From: Reticulitermes lucifugus
Lineage: Eukaryota; Arthropoda; Insecta; Blattodea; Rhinotermitidae
Length of the DNA stretch: 29,325 bases
NCBI GenBank assembly: GCA_026260175.1
Contig: JAKCWW010006107.1
Coordinates: 3,342 to 32,666 of the forward strand
Direction of reading: 5' to 3'
The notes beneath the pieces are model-generated. The model ran no database searches and had not been told where the DNA came from. It saw only the letters and a program-made list of their open reading frames with translations. Below are positions 10,959 through 22,039 of this stretch, piece by piece. The position numbers were made by a program, and so were the translations under genes. How positions within the stretch are numbered: the stretch's first letter is position 1; every line of letters starts with the position of its first letter.

Positions 10959-10990
10959 CTGAAGATGGCGCCTTGGCGCTGAAACACGTA
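10959..10990 (+). ncRNA. Hammerhead ribozyme-like core, copy 1
   Basis: CTGAAGA (10959-10965), one bulged T, stem II GGCGCC/GGCGCT (six pairs including one G-U, loop TT), GAAA (10981-10984), then stem III AC-AC-GT and A at the expected cleavage position (10990). All invariant core bases (CUGANGA, GAAA, A15.1-U16.1, H17) are present. The flanks do not form stem I, so activity is doubtful. It probably marks a fragment of a retroelement end. Confidence 0.4.
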
Positions 10991-13119
10991 CGTATTTTAC
11001 ATGTCATGTGTGACTTTTAATCGCTTTATGTGCATTTTTGGTTAATATAATTACATGACTATTATAATATATTTATAAAGCGCCCTTTTTTGTCAGATTT
11101 TAACCGCAATTGAATTTGCTCAAACGATTTTAGTACAATCTGCAACAAAATTTCACGAAAATCCGTCCGGTGGAAGGTGAGTTGTACCATACAAACGAAG
11201 CTAATGGTCGCTTTTCGCAACTGCCTTACGAAAGCGCCCAATTAGGCTAAAATAAATGACGACGCGAGTTAACCTCAAGTCTCCAAATTTTAACTCTATG
11301 GAGCATAATCCGTGAAACGTTAACATTTCCTCAGCTGGTCAAGACATTTCGCATCCTTTATAGAACTTAAGAGTTTACTGTTGTATTCACAAAAGCCTGG
11401 AATAGGCCCTAGACTGCACTATATGAATACAGTCCACAGACTCGCACCTTATTTTCTTAACACCCATTATGATATCATCCGGCTACAGACACCTTGACTT
11501 TCCAAGTGGTCTCTCTTCCCTTCAGGTTCTACAAGAATATGCTGAAAAACCTGAAGAATTTTACTAGATGCATCTCGACTATTTGCGTACTGTTAGTCTC
11601 AGTCAAGGTACTAGAGCTACCAGTGACACAGTGCACTACATTTAACATCAATATACTATATTACTCCTTAACAGGGTCTTGCAATCTACACACGATGAAC
11701 AATGTACTAAAACCGGTCTGCGTCTGTCACATACAATGCAAACTTTCCCACCGGCTCCATCATCACAAAGGTACACCTGATGCCCCAAGTCTCCATCCAC
11801 ACTACAAAACAGGCAGAAAAAATAAGAATGGGCTGCACGAGTCAGTACTTTTCCGTTTTCAACATTCCATCTAGTGTAGTTCTACATCCAGCACTGTATC
11901 CATCTATCAGAATAAATCACCCATCATGGTCTGTTTCATTTAATGATGCAATGGCTGACTAGACCTCGAACCGGGATCTCACTAGGCAAGTGTTTATAAT
12001 AAGCTAAATTGGTTGGCTAAAAGTTTTGTTTCTGCTTGAATAAGAAAACTTTTGAGGGTTTTGACACATTTATCTGAAAGCATCCATTACCGGTATACCT
12101 CAATAACGTGCGCACATAGTTCATGACACACTATGCTGCTCTAAGAACGCGGGCATTTACTTCACAATACACTTTATTCTTCGAAACCAAGCACACAAAA
12201 TAAATTTATTTCCTAATTACATAAGCCCTACATAGGCTATAAAGGATATAACACAATGCCAAAAAATGCTCGAAGTTCGTTAACTTCACAAGAAACTCCA
12301 CAATCTATCGACATTATTTTTATAAGTACGGAATAAGGAAAACGACCTACTCGATGCCTCCTCACTGCTCGTGACGGAGATGGAACTGAAACAGTGCTTT
12401 ATTGCTTTCTTCACAGCCTTAAGGCGCCACATAAGCCACACTGTCATTTATTTTCAGATTAGGAAGTAAAACCTATATTTAGGAAAGAAAACTTTAAGAA
12501 CAAATCTACATACGCACTAAAGGGCCGGAATAGTCAGGTATTAAATCCGTACAAATCTGCTCTGGCACGGAATCTGCGCTGTGTCAGGTCAACGAACTAA
12601 GATGGAGCCCATATTAGATTCTTAACGACCACAAAATGCACCGTCAAACGCTAACATTTGTCCACAAATAACACAAACAATAATTAGTTACGTTAGTAGC
12701 CTAACGTTGTCTTCGTTTCGATTAATTGGTAAAATTTGCTACCTGGTGACCTTTTAAAGAGAGGTCAACTAAGTCAAGTGAGGTTCAAACATGGCAGCAC
12801 ATCACGGTGCATGTCCTCGGCATTGATACTGTAAACAACACGGTAGGCTGCTGCACTGGAAACCTTACGAAACAGTTCGTTCATATAAGACATGCAACAA
12901 AAACACGAAAATTTTTTTTTCGGGTGGGTCAATATCAGAAATTCTTGCATTTATACCAACTCAGTTCTGTGAAATCCTTTCATTTGCGTTCAAGCCCTCT
13001 CACACTTATGGATAATAAAACACAGATGACGATATAACAATCGTTTCACACAACACAAATTTTCGGCAGCAGTTCTCGAAACTGGTACATCGATGTGCAA
13101 ACTTCATGCTTCTACTTAT
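10991..13119. other. Unassigned noncoding DNA
   Basis: AT-rich. One AAATTTCACGAAAATCCG piece near 11148 echoes the 8200-8765 repeat. The open frames 11494-11962 and 12807-13037 have no family resemblance. Confidence 0.45.
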
Positions 13120-13378
13120 TAGGATCCAAGCAAGTAGGCTCAGGGGCTTGTACTCTTGTACTCTAGAGGTGCCCAGATCGAATCAAGCCCGGGGCACCGA
13201 GGAAAGTTTCCTGTTGTTTTCCTTAGCCCCTCCATGGGAATGCACGGATAGTACGCCTACCGTGAAAGTAGCCGTAACTGCCTCCTTCCAAATCGTTTTT
13301 AATTCACCATTCATTAATCACCCTACCAACCTACCTTATGAAATACTGGCAGCGTTGTTAAATAAATCATAAATAAAA
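13120..13378 (+). mobile_element. Decayed tRNA-SINE-like element
   Basis: It contains a degraded B-box-like AGATCGAATCAAGCC, a body resembling widespread insect SINEs (GTTTTCCTTAGCCCCTCC, AATGCACGGATAGTA, ACCGTGAAAG) and an A-rich tail AAATAAATCATAAATAAAA. The open frame here (from 13106) follows this repeat and is not a credible gene. No TSD is clear. Confidence 0.45.
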
Positions 13379-16097
13379 TTTACCATAGGGCACGGAAGAT
13401 AAATGATTACAGTTCACGCAGCTAAATAAGAAAAAATAGATTTCCTTCTGTAATACGTCTCTCCTAAAACGTTTCCCTGCATTCTGTACAATGCATATAT
13501 CCAACAGGCTTACAGCATGAATATACATTGACTTCATAGATCGATCTGATCTTACACAACCGGGTGCTTCGTTAATTCACGTCGTTAAGACAGTCCAAGG
13601 CTACCACAGACGTACGCGGAGCGTGGGTTGTGTTCTGAAATAACCTCAGAAGCCGTCAAAATGTACCTGTCGTTCCTGTAGACACATTGGTAAAGCACTA
13701 TTGTATTGCCTGTGTGTTGTGCGTATGATTACCCTATGCTGATCCTACCGATTTCATTCGCCTAACCTGATACACGATGAAAATTATCTTGGAAACAACG
13801 TAACTAGACAATCCGTGAACGAAAGGGCGGGGCTACATAAAATTGTGAACACTCCAAACGCATAATGCGTAATGAGAATTGATCTTTCTCTCCCTTGTAT
13901 CACTACATTCAAACACACCCACGCGGCATCCCAGTGCTTCAGGTGTAACTTGAAATCCCGACACATTAAGTCTTTGCAACTACACACGCACACACATACA
14001 CACGCGCGCGCACTTTATTTTATTCATACAACTATACTGTTATGCCCATGCGTAAGTCTATTCTCCTACAATTTGTGTTCCCATTACGACGGGCACACTC
14101 GCACACATTTACACACAGCCGTGTTCTTTTCTCGTAAAATCAATAACTTCCGAACGTACACGATTCGCGTTTCTTAGTACAACACACACACGAACTTTAC
14201 CCACTTATAACATGAAGCAATGTGCATCTACCTGTTATCTACTCCGTGGCTTAGGATTCTGGTATTGTTTTTGGCGTAGCATAAAACAGGAAGTGATAGA
14301 GATCTGACATTTCCCGGCAAATGGCCACAGTCCACACTGCACGTCGAAGCGACAGAGGCGGCGTGGTACAGAATCCACGCACGCAGCATGCACCACAGTA
14401 TCGGTTCATACACTACAATATCCGGTTAAGAGCACAGGAAAGAAACATTAGTTGCTTTCTACTTACTTTACTGAGACAGATTTCAGCGGCTATTCTCCTA
14501 CCTACCGCCACAGCCACTTACAACAAGAGCACTGCCTCTACTAGTAACGACAGCTATTCCACCTAGCGTGCAGCATCCCCAACAACTCAAATTGAACGAA
14601 AACAAAATCGTATTTACAACTGTGTCGATATTAGGTTACAGCGAAACAACAGTAAAAATTTGTTGTGCAAGTTAATTTGCTTATGTATATGTCGTTGGAA
14701 TAAGTCACAGCCCTCAATTAGGCATTGTTTTCAGCTTTGTGTCGGAATGCCAGACAAATGGAATAGCCCCCTCTTTGTGAAGCTCTGCCGAAAACTACAC
14801 GGCGTGAGCGCGTTTTTACGAATTGGATGCTTCGCTCCGTGCTGATAAAATATTTAACACCAAAAAATTTCGGGTGTTGTTAGAATATGGGAACAATAAA
14901 AACACTATCCTATTTTTCAGTACTTTCTTCCTAACGGATTAAAGTGAAGTACTAACGCACACTCGCAGACCTGTCACTTTTGACACAGTCGTCTGCTTGC
15001 AGATCAAAGAACCCCCCTCTCCCGCAAACGCCCCTACGTGACCTTGAGGGAATCTCCTAGTACGCATCACAGACAGCGTACAGCATTATCGGTGTTACAT
15101 CACGCTGGGGGTGGGGTCAGCCCGAACTGAAGACGTGTTACCAAAACATGGCTGAATACAATGGCACAATTAACACAGGAGGTCAAAGTCCCTGGGAACA
15201 TAAATCCATTCGTGGCTCTGGTTGGCGACAATCCTTACAACCTTTCCATATAACCCACACAATTCCCCTTCCCAACCACTTCACCTCAACCACATAGTCA
15301 CCCTGAAAATACAGGCAGCATGACCTTCCGAAGCATCGGAACAAACTTGTTTACTGCACAGTGTAGTAAAGAAGTAGAACACTGTTGGAAGAAACCCAAA
15401 TCAGTGGCTTCGTTATTATAAAAATGTGGGGGAAACAAACTGCTGACAGTGATGTGTTTGTGGACGTAACTGCGAAAGGCAGTGAACGAGTGAAGGAAGG
15501 TACATTGGTCAGGGAAACAAAAAATGCTTTCTCTCAACACTGTGACGTAGATCGGGTTTAAATAGTGGAGATACTGGAATGTTCACATTCAGAGTGTGAT
15601 GTAAATGGTCACAGTAACCCACAGTAACATTCCACGATTCGTATTTATAGCCTGAACTCTCACGTACTCTTACATACGGCCTCAAGTTCATTTACTTGAA
15701 CTCGGACCGTTTCAAAATATGTAAATTTACTAAAGTTCCGCTAATAATGAGAGACAGACGGACGGAAGACAGTTTTCTCGAGACTGACGTGAAGGTGTGA
15801 ACAGGAAGTGGTTACTGCACTGTGCAGGAAATGAACTGAAAAATATGAATGCAATTTAGCCAGTTGATGGATTTAAGGGGCAATTAGACGCTCGACATTT
15901 TCGTAGAAAGGAGACATATGCAAATATGAAGCACAAAATTTAAGCTTATAGGTTGCTGCTACTGCATTTTGTCGTTCTTTTCATTTGTATAAAGTGCTAA
16001 GTGTCCCGCACAGGCCGATGTACTCGGGCATCCACAACCGTTAGAGACGACCCTGAAAGTGAGATTACTAACTAGCGCAATTATATTTTGTAGGAGG
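13379..16097. other. Unassigned noncoding DNA
   Basis: Holds the CA/CG microsatellite listed separately. Moderately higher GC at 14220-14420 and 15000-15120, but no exon or promoter signal that I can defend. Confidence 0.45.
13981..14012. repeat. Imperfect CA/CG microsatellite
   Basis: Alternating purine-pyrimidine tract ACACACGCACACACATACACACGCGCGCG, interrupted, in otherwise unassigned DNA (writing it in two halves: ACACACGCACAC and ACATACACACGCGCGCG). Confidence 0.85.
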
Positions 16098-16113
16098 AAT
16101 AACTTGGCTCGGC
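16098..16113. repeat. Target-site duplication of SINE copy 2 (left)
   Basis: AATAACTTGGCTCGGC, identical to 16727-16742 on the far side of the element. Confidence 0.92.
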
Positions 16114-16726
16114 CGATCCCAGTGGCCGTGCGGTCTAAGGCGTGGGTCTTCGGCCGCTCGCTTACTAGGATCTTGGGTTCGAATCCCGCCTAGGGCATGG
16201 ATGTTTGTGTTGTGTTTGTTGTATAAGGACAGTATCATGGAACATAAGTGACACGAAGGAGGGAAGGAGCTAAAGGATCAAAAGATGGATCAAAGGGAAA
16301 AAACGGGACAGAAAAAAAAATCCCACCGGGGGCATGGATGTTTGTGTTGTGTTTGTTGNNNNNNNNNNNNNNNNNNNNNNNNNNNNNNNNNNNNNNNNNN
16401 NNNNNNNNGGGGCATGGATGTTTGTGTTGTGTTTGTTGTAAGGACGGTAGCATGGAACGTAAAAGTGACATAAAGGACGAAAGGATTTAAACAGTACAAA
16501 AATGGATCAAAAGGGAAAAAACCCCGGACAGGAAAAAAAATCCGGCCTTGGGCATGGATGTTTGTCTCTTGTGAGTGTTGTGTGTTGTCAGGTAGAGGTC
16601 TCTGCGACGGGCCGATCCTTCGCCCAGAGGAGTCCTACCGAGTTTGGTGTGTCTGTGTGTGATCTCGAAAACCTCAACAATGAGGCGGCCTAGGCCCGAA
16701 TAGAGCTGTTGAGCCACAGACAAAAA
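16114..16726 (+). mobile_element. tRNA-derived SINE, copy 2, with internal tandem expansion
   Basis: The head has GTGGCCGTGCGGTCTAAGG and a perfect B box GGGTTCGAATCCC (16175-16187). The conserved body sits at about 16590-16720 and the element ends in poly(A). It is bounded by identical 16-bp target-site duplications, AATAACTTGGCTCGGC, at 16098-16113 and 16727-16742, so this is one recent LINE-mediated insertion. Between head and body the start of the unit, GGCATGGATGTTTGT, recurs at 16194, 16331, 16411 and 16551 (about 137-140 bp apart except across the N gap). Copies 1 and 3 lack this expansion. Open frames across the region are artefacts. Confidence 0.9.
16359..16408. other. Assembly gap of 50 N
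   Basis: Exactly 50 N lie inside the SINE's tandem units. The roughly 30 bases before the gap (GGGGCATGGATG to GTTTGTTG) repeat immediately after it, so the gap may hide more units or be an assembly overlap. Confidence 0.98.
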
Positions 16727-16742
16727 AATAACTTGGCTCGGC
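16727..16742. repeat. Target-site duplication of SINE copy 2 (right)
   Basis: Second copy of the 16-bp sequence, directly after the poly(A) end of the SINE. Perfect identity implies a young insertion. Confidence 0.92.
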
Positions 16743-17350
16743 GTGTTAAATAGATCTCTTGTTATGACAGTGCCTGAATGGGACATAGTAAAATCAGAAA
16801 AAGTGTCTTCACTTTTCTCGCTATTTATACTCATAAACTTAGAGAAATAACAACAGTGTTGTTGTGTTTAAATGTGGTTATTTTTCAAAAGTCAGCCCAG
16901 CCCAGGAGTTTTCGTTGATCTGCCCCTGATTTTGGATAAGTTCTTGAAACGGTATTCTTATATGAGGTTCCATTCTTTTTTGCCAAAATAAAGTCGACGA
17001 CAGTTCCTGCACGTTTATGCTGCTTCAGTAATTTAATACAATGACAAAAGAAAGTTAGTCTAATAATTTCAATGTTAAGGCTTCATTTAGATAAATTTCT
17101 TTAGTGTCCCCAACTTTCCCGAATTTATTCCACATAGGCCTAAGTAAGTACATCTGTGTGTTTATGTACGCGTATGCGTGACGTCCCTAATCTTACAGGT
17201 CAGACGCAACTGAACAGAACTCGAATATAGACGGAAAATTCCGAGAGTGACGAAACCTTAACTGCACAGAAGATTTGTTCTGGATCCTAAGTAGACAACA
17301 TGCGTATATATAACATATTTTTGTTTCCTTTTCGTGTTCTTACACAAAGC

Positions 17351-17382
17351 CTAATGATGGTCCCTTAGGGTCGAAACATGTA
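17351..17382 (+). ncRNA. Hammerhead ribozyme-like core, copy 2 (mutated core)
   Basis: CTAATGA replaces CTGATGA, so the invariant G5 is A and cleavage is not expected. A bulged T follows, then stem II GGTCC/GGGTC pairs fully (two G-U) around loop CTTA, GAAA is intact (17373-17376), and stem III AC-AT-GT is followed by A. The stem II sequence differs from the other copies while pairing is kept. Confidence 0.35.
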
Positions 17383-17585
17383 ACTCACTGGCAACAGTAT
17401 ATTGTTACATAATAAGTATAGTTGTGTTTGATGGTGCTTTTTAAGGCAACGAATGTGTTGAGTACATTCAACAGTAAAAGATAAGTTTTAATACTAGACA
17501 TCCCTTTGGTATGCAGATACAAAAGTATATTTACTCTTATCAGTCATACAGTCGTAACCAACACTTCACTTATAATACGTAATTA

Positions 17586-17622
17586 GGCTACCGGTTTCAG
17601 CTCAAAGAGCCATCATCAGGCC
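17586..17622 (-). ncRNA. Hammerhead ribozyme-like core, copy 3 (best copy)
   Basis: On the minus strand: GGC, CTGATGA, bulged T, stem II GGCTC/GAGCT (loop TTT), GAAA, stem III AC-CG-GT, A, GCC. Stem I closes by GGC/GCC (three pairs), making this a type I arrangement with all core bases present. Stem I beyond three pairs does not form, so self-cleavage as a monomer would probably be weak. Very short stem III hammerheads are known from Penelope-like retroelements and can act as dimers. Function here is inferred. Confidence 0.5.
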
Positions 17623-17705
17623 ATGACAGAAAACTATGAAATTTAAAAACTCCATACATAACTCCATACATGTATGGACTTTTAATTTTCATATTTTTCT
17701 GTCAT

Positions 17706-17742
17706 GGCCTGATAGTGGCTCTTTGAGCTGAAACCGGTAGCC
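17706..17742 (+). ncRNA. Hammerhead ribozyme-like core, mutated partner of copy 3
   Basis: Right-arm counterpart of the motif above. Stem I (GGC/GCC), stem II, GAAA and ACCGGT are kept, but the core reads CTGATAG instead of CTGATGA (two substitutions at the invariant G8 and A9), so it should be inactive. Confidence 0.4.
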
Positions 17743-17810
17743 TAATTACGTATTATAAGTGAAGTGTTGGTTACGACTGTATGACTGATAACAGTGAACA
17801 TACTTTTGTA

Positions 17811-19437
17811 CAAGACAAAACAGAGTTGTCCCGCTCGTTAATTCAGCTTCACAATTTGCAAACACGTGGGGATTTCGGTAAAGCTTCGCGCATTCTTAAC
17901 CTTGCTACTGCATGTAGACGAGTGATCAAATTCAAGCTACGCCTGCCTTAACCACGGGAGATTTTTCTCTGTCACATAATGGATAATAGGCTTGGTGGAA
18001 CCAGCCTGAAAGCAATGGCGACAATCAGAGTTCCAGCCTCTGCCAGGAGCTATGATCGTCCAGCTCTTAACCTGCTCACTGCACTGACTGAGCTATCCTG
18101 GATCTTAGGTACATTAAAATATGAACACTGAAGTTGTAACAGTCTGCTTTGTTAGATCGCTTACTCATACATATTCAGACATAACTTACTCCAAAAAGCA
18201 GAGTATTTTTGAAAACTGATAATTTCTCGTCAAATCAGCAAGTTCCACTTCTTTCATGGAGTTCGAAGAGTCGTTAAAACATTCCCGCTACTGACCCCTA
18301 TCCTAAGCCATCTGAATCCAGTCCGCAGCCTCATATGTTATTTTCTTATGATCCATTTCAATACTTGTGCTTATCTTCCCATTTGTGCCCAAGATACCCA
18401 AGTGATCATCTTTCTTCAGATTTTGCATTCATTTGCCACAATCCTTGAAGATCCGAATATTTTAGCCTAAAGCAAGCATTCTGTTCTTTTCCAATTTTCC
18501 CCCATCACCACCATTTCAAGCTACACCTCATCCCTCACATTTCCAGCACAATATTCAACTTCTCCTCTGGCCAAATGCGATCCCTGAACCCCCGAAGACT
18601 CGAAAGCTCCTAGGGACATACACGTATTAAGGGTTTGTAAGTGCTTTCCTGCGTAGAGCACGGCCCAGTAATTGTCCTGTGAAATCCGTATTGTACGTAA
18701 TGTACAGAGTTTTACGAAACGTACGTTTTAGAAAATTTGATTTAGTTCATGTAGAGGCGACAGATCATAATGAAATTTGTGCTTCATATTTTGTGTCAGG
18801 CACTCGCGGTCAGTGACAGATTTCATCGAGTATATTGAAATCAGAGAAGAAAGACGAGAAGCACAACTCCATCTCCTTCAGTTATGCATTCATTTGTACG
18901 CAGTTCGTGTAAAGAACCGACATGTGCTGGACAGAAATATACAGACACTCATTTCTGAAATCAGCTAAAGAAGATTAGGACAACCTACTGTTTTGTTTAC
19001 ACGCTATACAGACAAGTCGAAGAAGTTGTCTGCATTCACGGCCTTTCAATTTCACATAAAAACTCGCATTCACTACGTCACAGAACAAGTTTTACAGAGA
19101 ATATGAGGAGCAACAGGTACCTGTTATACATCACTAAATCACACTAAGGACGCTGGATGAGGTGAGCGTATTTTATTTATGATCCAAGTAGACATGTTTG
19201 TAAACATCAAAGATAACAGCAACAGGAGGAAACACAAATTTCAGGTATGTTTTCCAGGATGGACTGAGTTGTAAACACGAAGATGAGTTCCTGACAAAGG
19301 AGGGCAACACTAATGATCAATAATGCCAGCAAATTTTATGTCGGGTAAAAATGAAGAAACACGCGATACTTCGCGTAATCAAGGCGGTCACCTGGGACGT
19401 GACGTCATGTAGTTTGGTAGATAGGGATCATACTACG
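17811..19437. other. Unassigned noncoding DNA
   Basis: Apart from the possible SINE head at 18000-18115, nothing recognisable. The frame 18777-18968 is unassigned. Confidence 0.45.
18000..18115 (-). mobile_element. Possible decayed tRNA-like SINE head
   Basis: The minus strand reads GGATAGCTCAGTCAGTGCAG (A-box-like, about 18079-18098), followed by tRNA-like spacing, but no convincing B box remains. Weak. Confidence 0.25.
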
Positions 19438-19790
19438 GAAGTGTTTCCCAACGTTTTTCCATGCAGGAATCAATAAAACAATTCTTCAAATCCCGAGGAA
19501 CCCCTACGTATGCAAACAGACACAATACAACTCCTCATAGCCCTAAGTCGAACTGACCAAAACAAAACACAGAAGCAGTTGGTAGCGCACAGCGATTACT
19601 CCAAAACTGCCAATTGCCAGACAAAATCCCTGAGGTATTTCTAGGCACATTTGGAATTATTCTGCACTCTTTCAAAATATATTATGTGTATTTATTTTTG
19701 TCTACGATTTATCGCGTAGCCTCCAACGGTGTACTGCGGAACACGGTTCTACCATATAGACAGCATGTTCCTCCAGAACACTGCATGCAC
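19438..19790. mobile_element. Possible hAT-like nonautonomous fragment
   Basis: AGTGTTTCCCAACGTTTTTC followed by CAAATCCCGAGGAACCCC resembles the left end of widespread hAT elements, and GTACTGCGGAACACGGTTCT near 19729-19748 resembles their right part. Terminal repeats and an 8-bp TSD could not be confirmed. An open frame at 19614-19829 overlaps it and is not a gene I recognise. Confidence 0.3.
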
Positions 19791-20111
19791 CTAAAACATG
19801 AGGCGTTACCCAGCAAAGCAAAGTTTTAACTTAATAATTTGTAATTAATTTATAACTATTCTGTTATAAAACCTTAACACATTTGAACTGATGTTAGTAA
19901 CAAGATGGTCATTTAAATTCAATATTCATAGATCACATTCCATACCACTAATTTCAATTAACTATTTTTTCACATACATAATAGCTTATTTTAATGTAAA
20001 TAATCCGTCAGTCTCAGCAGTCACGTGTTTCCTTTATACACATGCTTTATAACAAATACACAACTACCAATCAAGCAAAGGCGCTTATGCACACACCAAA
20101 TATGCATTGTT

Positions 20112-20350
20112 CTTTTCTTCATGGCTCGACGGCCGTCTAGGCCTCCTCATTGTTGAGGTTTCGATATAACATAAAGACACAGCAAACTCGGTAGGAATTC
20201 TCTGCAGGAGTGATCGGCCAGGCGCAGAGACCTGTATCTGACAACATACAATAATCACAAGAGAGAGACATCCATGCCCGCGGCGGAATTCGAACCCGCA
20301 ATTCCAGCGTCGAGCGGCCGCCGACCCACTACTTAGACTGAGCGACCACT
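20112..20350 (-). mobile_element. tRNA-derived SINE, copy 3
   Basis: The minus-strand head starts AGTGGTCGCTCAGTCTAAG, and the B box GGGTTCGAATTCC (20285-20297) has one change. It has the same GGGCATGGATGT junction, TCTCTGCG body, AACCTCAACAATGAGG and GAGCCATGAAGAAAAG end as copy 2, but only one junction, without the tandem expansion. It shows the ground-state structure of the family. Confidence 0.85.
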
Positions 20351-20407
20351 TTCTTTATTTTATGCTTAGGTATATTTGTGGTGGGTAGCAAAGTTTCGTG
20401 TTACATC

Positions 20408-20466
20408 TGTGTGTGTATATGTATGTAAACATGTACGTACGTACGTATGTATGTATATGAACACAC
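20408..20466. repeat. TGTA/ACGT tetranucleotide microsatellite
   Basis: TGTGTGTATATGTATG, then GTACGTACGTACGTATG and TATGTATATG, directly at the 3' side of the second-family SINE. Probably grown from its tail. Confidence 0.85.
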
Positions 20467-20479
20467 GTTCGTATGAAAG

Positions 20480-20745
20480 GTAAAAGTAAATTTCGCACTA
20501 GAATAGGCCAGGAAGGCCCAGAGGGGGAGTAGGGGTATAGCTCCATTCTTTCTTTAACCTCGGCGCTAGATGGGGGTGGGTGGTCGACGCCACGCCTCGG
20601 CCGCTTTACCCCCGGGAATGACCCGGTACCCATTGTACAGGAGGTTGGATAAGCCCCCAGGGCAGGTCTGGACGGGCGCTGAAAATCTCGCCCCCACCGG
20701 GATTTGATCCCGGGACCGTCCACCTTGTAGCCAGTCGCTAGTTAA
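20480..20745 (-). mobile_element. Second-family tRNA SINE
   Basis: The minus strand has a tRNA-like head with GACTGGCTACAAGGTGGACG and B-box-like GGGATCAAATCCC. Its body (GGGGGCTTATCCAACCTCC, ATTCCCGGGGGTAAAGCGGC, GTCGACCACCCACCCCC) is of a type common in insect genomes and unrelated to the body of SINE copies 1-3. The 3' end runs into TTTACTTTTACCTTTC. Open frames at 20355-20748 are artefacts of it. Confidence 0.7.
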
Positions 20746-21900
20746 CAAAAATATTCACATCTGGAACCGTTCTCATCTTCTGAAGCGGACGTCGATCGAG
20801 TCCCGGTCGTATCGACCCCAGGTTAATTTTTCGCAAACGAATTCTTTGAAGCAAGATTTTCGAATCATAACAGGTTGGAAAGACGAATGTGATATTACAG
20901 AAACGCTTACAGACATCCTTCGCCTATTATAAATTCCGAACTTTGTATGTTATAAATGAAAAAAAAATCACCCTAGACTATTTTAAGGAAAATGCATTTC
21001 CGTCTTCCAATTAATAACCAGCTGTGTAATGTTACAAAGGTGTAATGCAGGAACAAGGTAACAGGAAGGCATCGACGATTACAACATCAGATCTCTGCGA
21101 ACCACACCTGTATTTCAAAGCAAGAGGAAGCAGAGTCTGACCAAGATACGCACGGAAGGTTACACAAATGGCCAACAAAAATCTGTCAAAGGAAAGAATA
21201 TTGGGACAGCGATGCTAGGTGAGCTTTTGTTTTTTGGACTCCAAGTTTGACGAACCTTCATCACCTGTGTGCTATTTTAAGTGGTATTACCTGCCAATCC
21301 AGGATAATTACGTCTTTAGGAGGAGTGAAATTTGTTTTTACTTTATTTTTTGAGACCCTGTGGTTAATTTATGACAATCAATACTTGGAATCAAATTAAC
21401 AATTTCGTAAACGGTTCAAATTAGAAATATCTAAGAAAAGTGTCACCACATGACTCATTGCTTACAATCCGACTTCCATTCCTTAGTAATAAGAAATATG
21501 GAGAAAACTGTATACCAAGAATGAATGATCTTAATATATGACTTAAATTATGAAATACGTTATTAGGTACAGTAACTCACTTTAAAACCCGGATAATAAT
21601 TTTAAATTCGATTTTTACAATTATTTAATTAAAGCTATTTTATTTAAAATACCACACTTTCAATGGCATGCTTGTATTCTAAAAAAAAGTAAAATGATTG
21701 TCTAACCACGATGTCACACTGTTCTTGGCACAGGCAAATATGTAGTCATTTTGGTAACAGAAACTTATCATCTTGCTGTGTTCAATAAGCCTGATTTGAA
21801 AATCTCCATTTTTCGTAAATAATATGCTTTTATATGTTGTTGATATAAAATAAAATATTTTAAAATATCCAAAGGATTTCTGTAATATTGTAAGAACTTT
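20746..21900. other. Unassigned AT-rich DNA
   Basis: No gene or repeat is recognised. AT content rises towards the 15-bp array. Confidence 0.45.
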
Positions 21901-22035
21901 TTCGAAAAAAAAGATTTCGAAAAAGTCGCTTTCGAAAAATCCGTTCAATTAAAAAAATCGTTAAAAAGTTTATCGTTCGAAAAACTTGTTTCCAAAAAAA
22001 ATTATATTTGTACGTAGACATTTGTTTTCGAAAGA
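21901..22035. repeat. 15-bp degenerate tandem array (TTCGAAAAA units)
   Basis: TTCGAAA occurs at 21901, 21916, 21931, 21976 and 22027. The first four sit in exact 15-bp register, with decayed units at 21946, 21961 and 21991. The 15-bp length gives a 5-residue pattern in minus-strand frames (FFES, FFEI, FFEK), which explains the open frames there. Confidence 0.75.
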
Positions 22036-22039
22036 CTTG

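Larger units (their letters stand above)
17518..17810. mobile_element. 293-bp foldback element with hammerhead-like motif in each arm
   Basis: The left arm (17518-17659) and right arm (17670-17810) are long inverted repeats. The ends are TACAAAAGTAT and ATACTTTTGTA. The arms share CAGTCATACAGTCGTAACC, TTATAATACGTAATTAGGCT, ACCGGTTTCAGCTCAAAGAG and CCATGACAGAAAA in inverse order, and meet at CCATACATGTATGG. Arm identity is high, with small indels near the centre and outer end. No coding capacity. It could be a foldback or MITE, or two retroelement ends joined head to head. Confidence 0.85.

Noticed and set aside
16235..16499. Frames spanning the N gap
   Set aside because: They contain unknown residues and lie inside a SINE.
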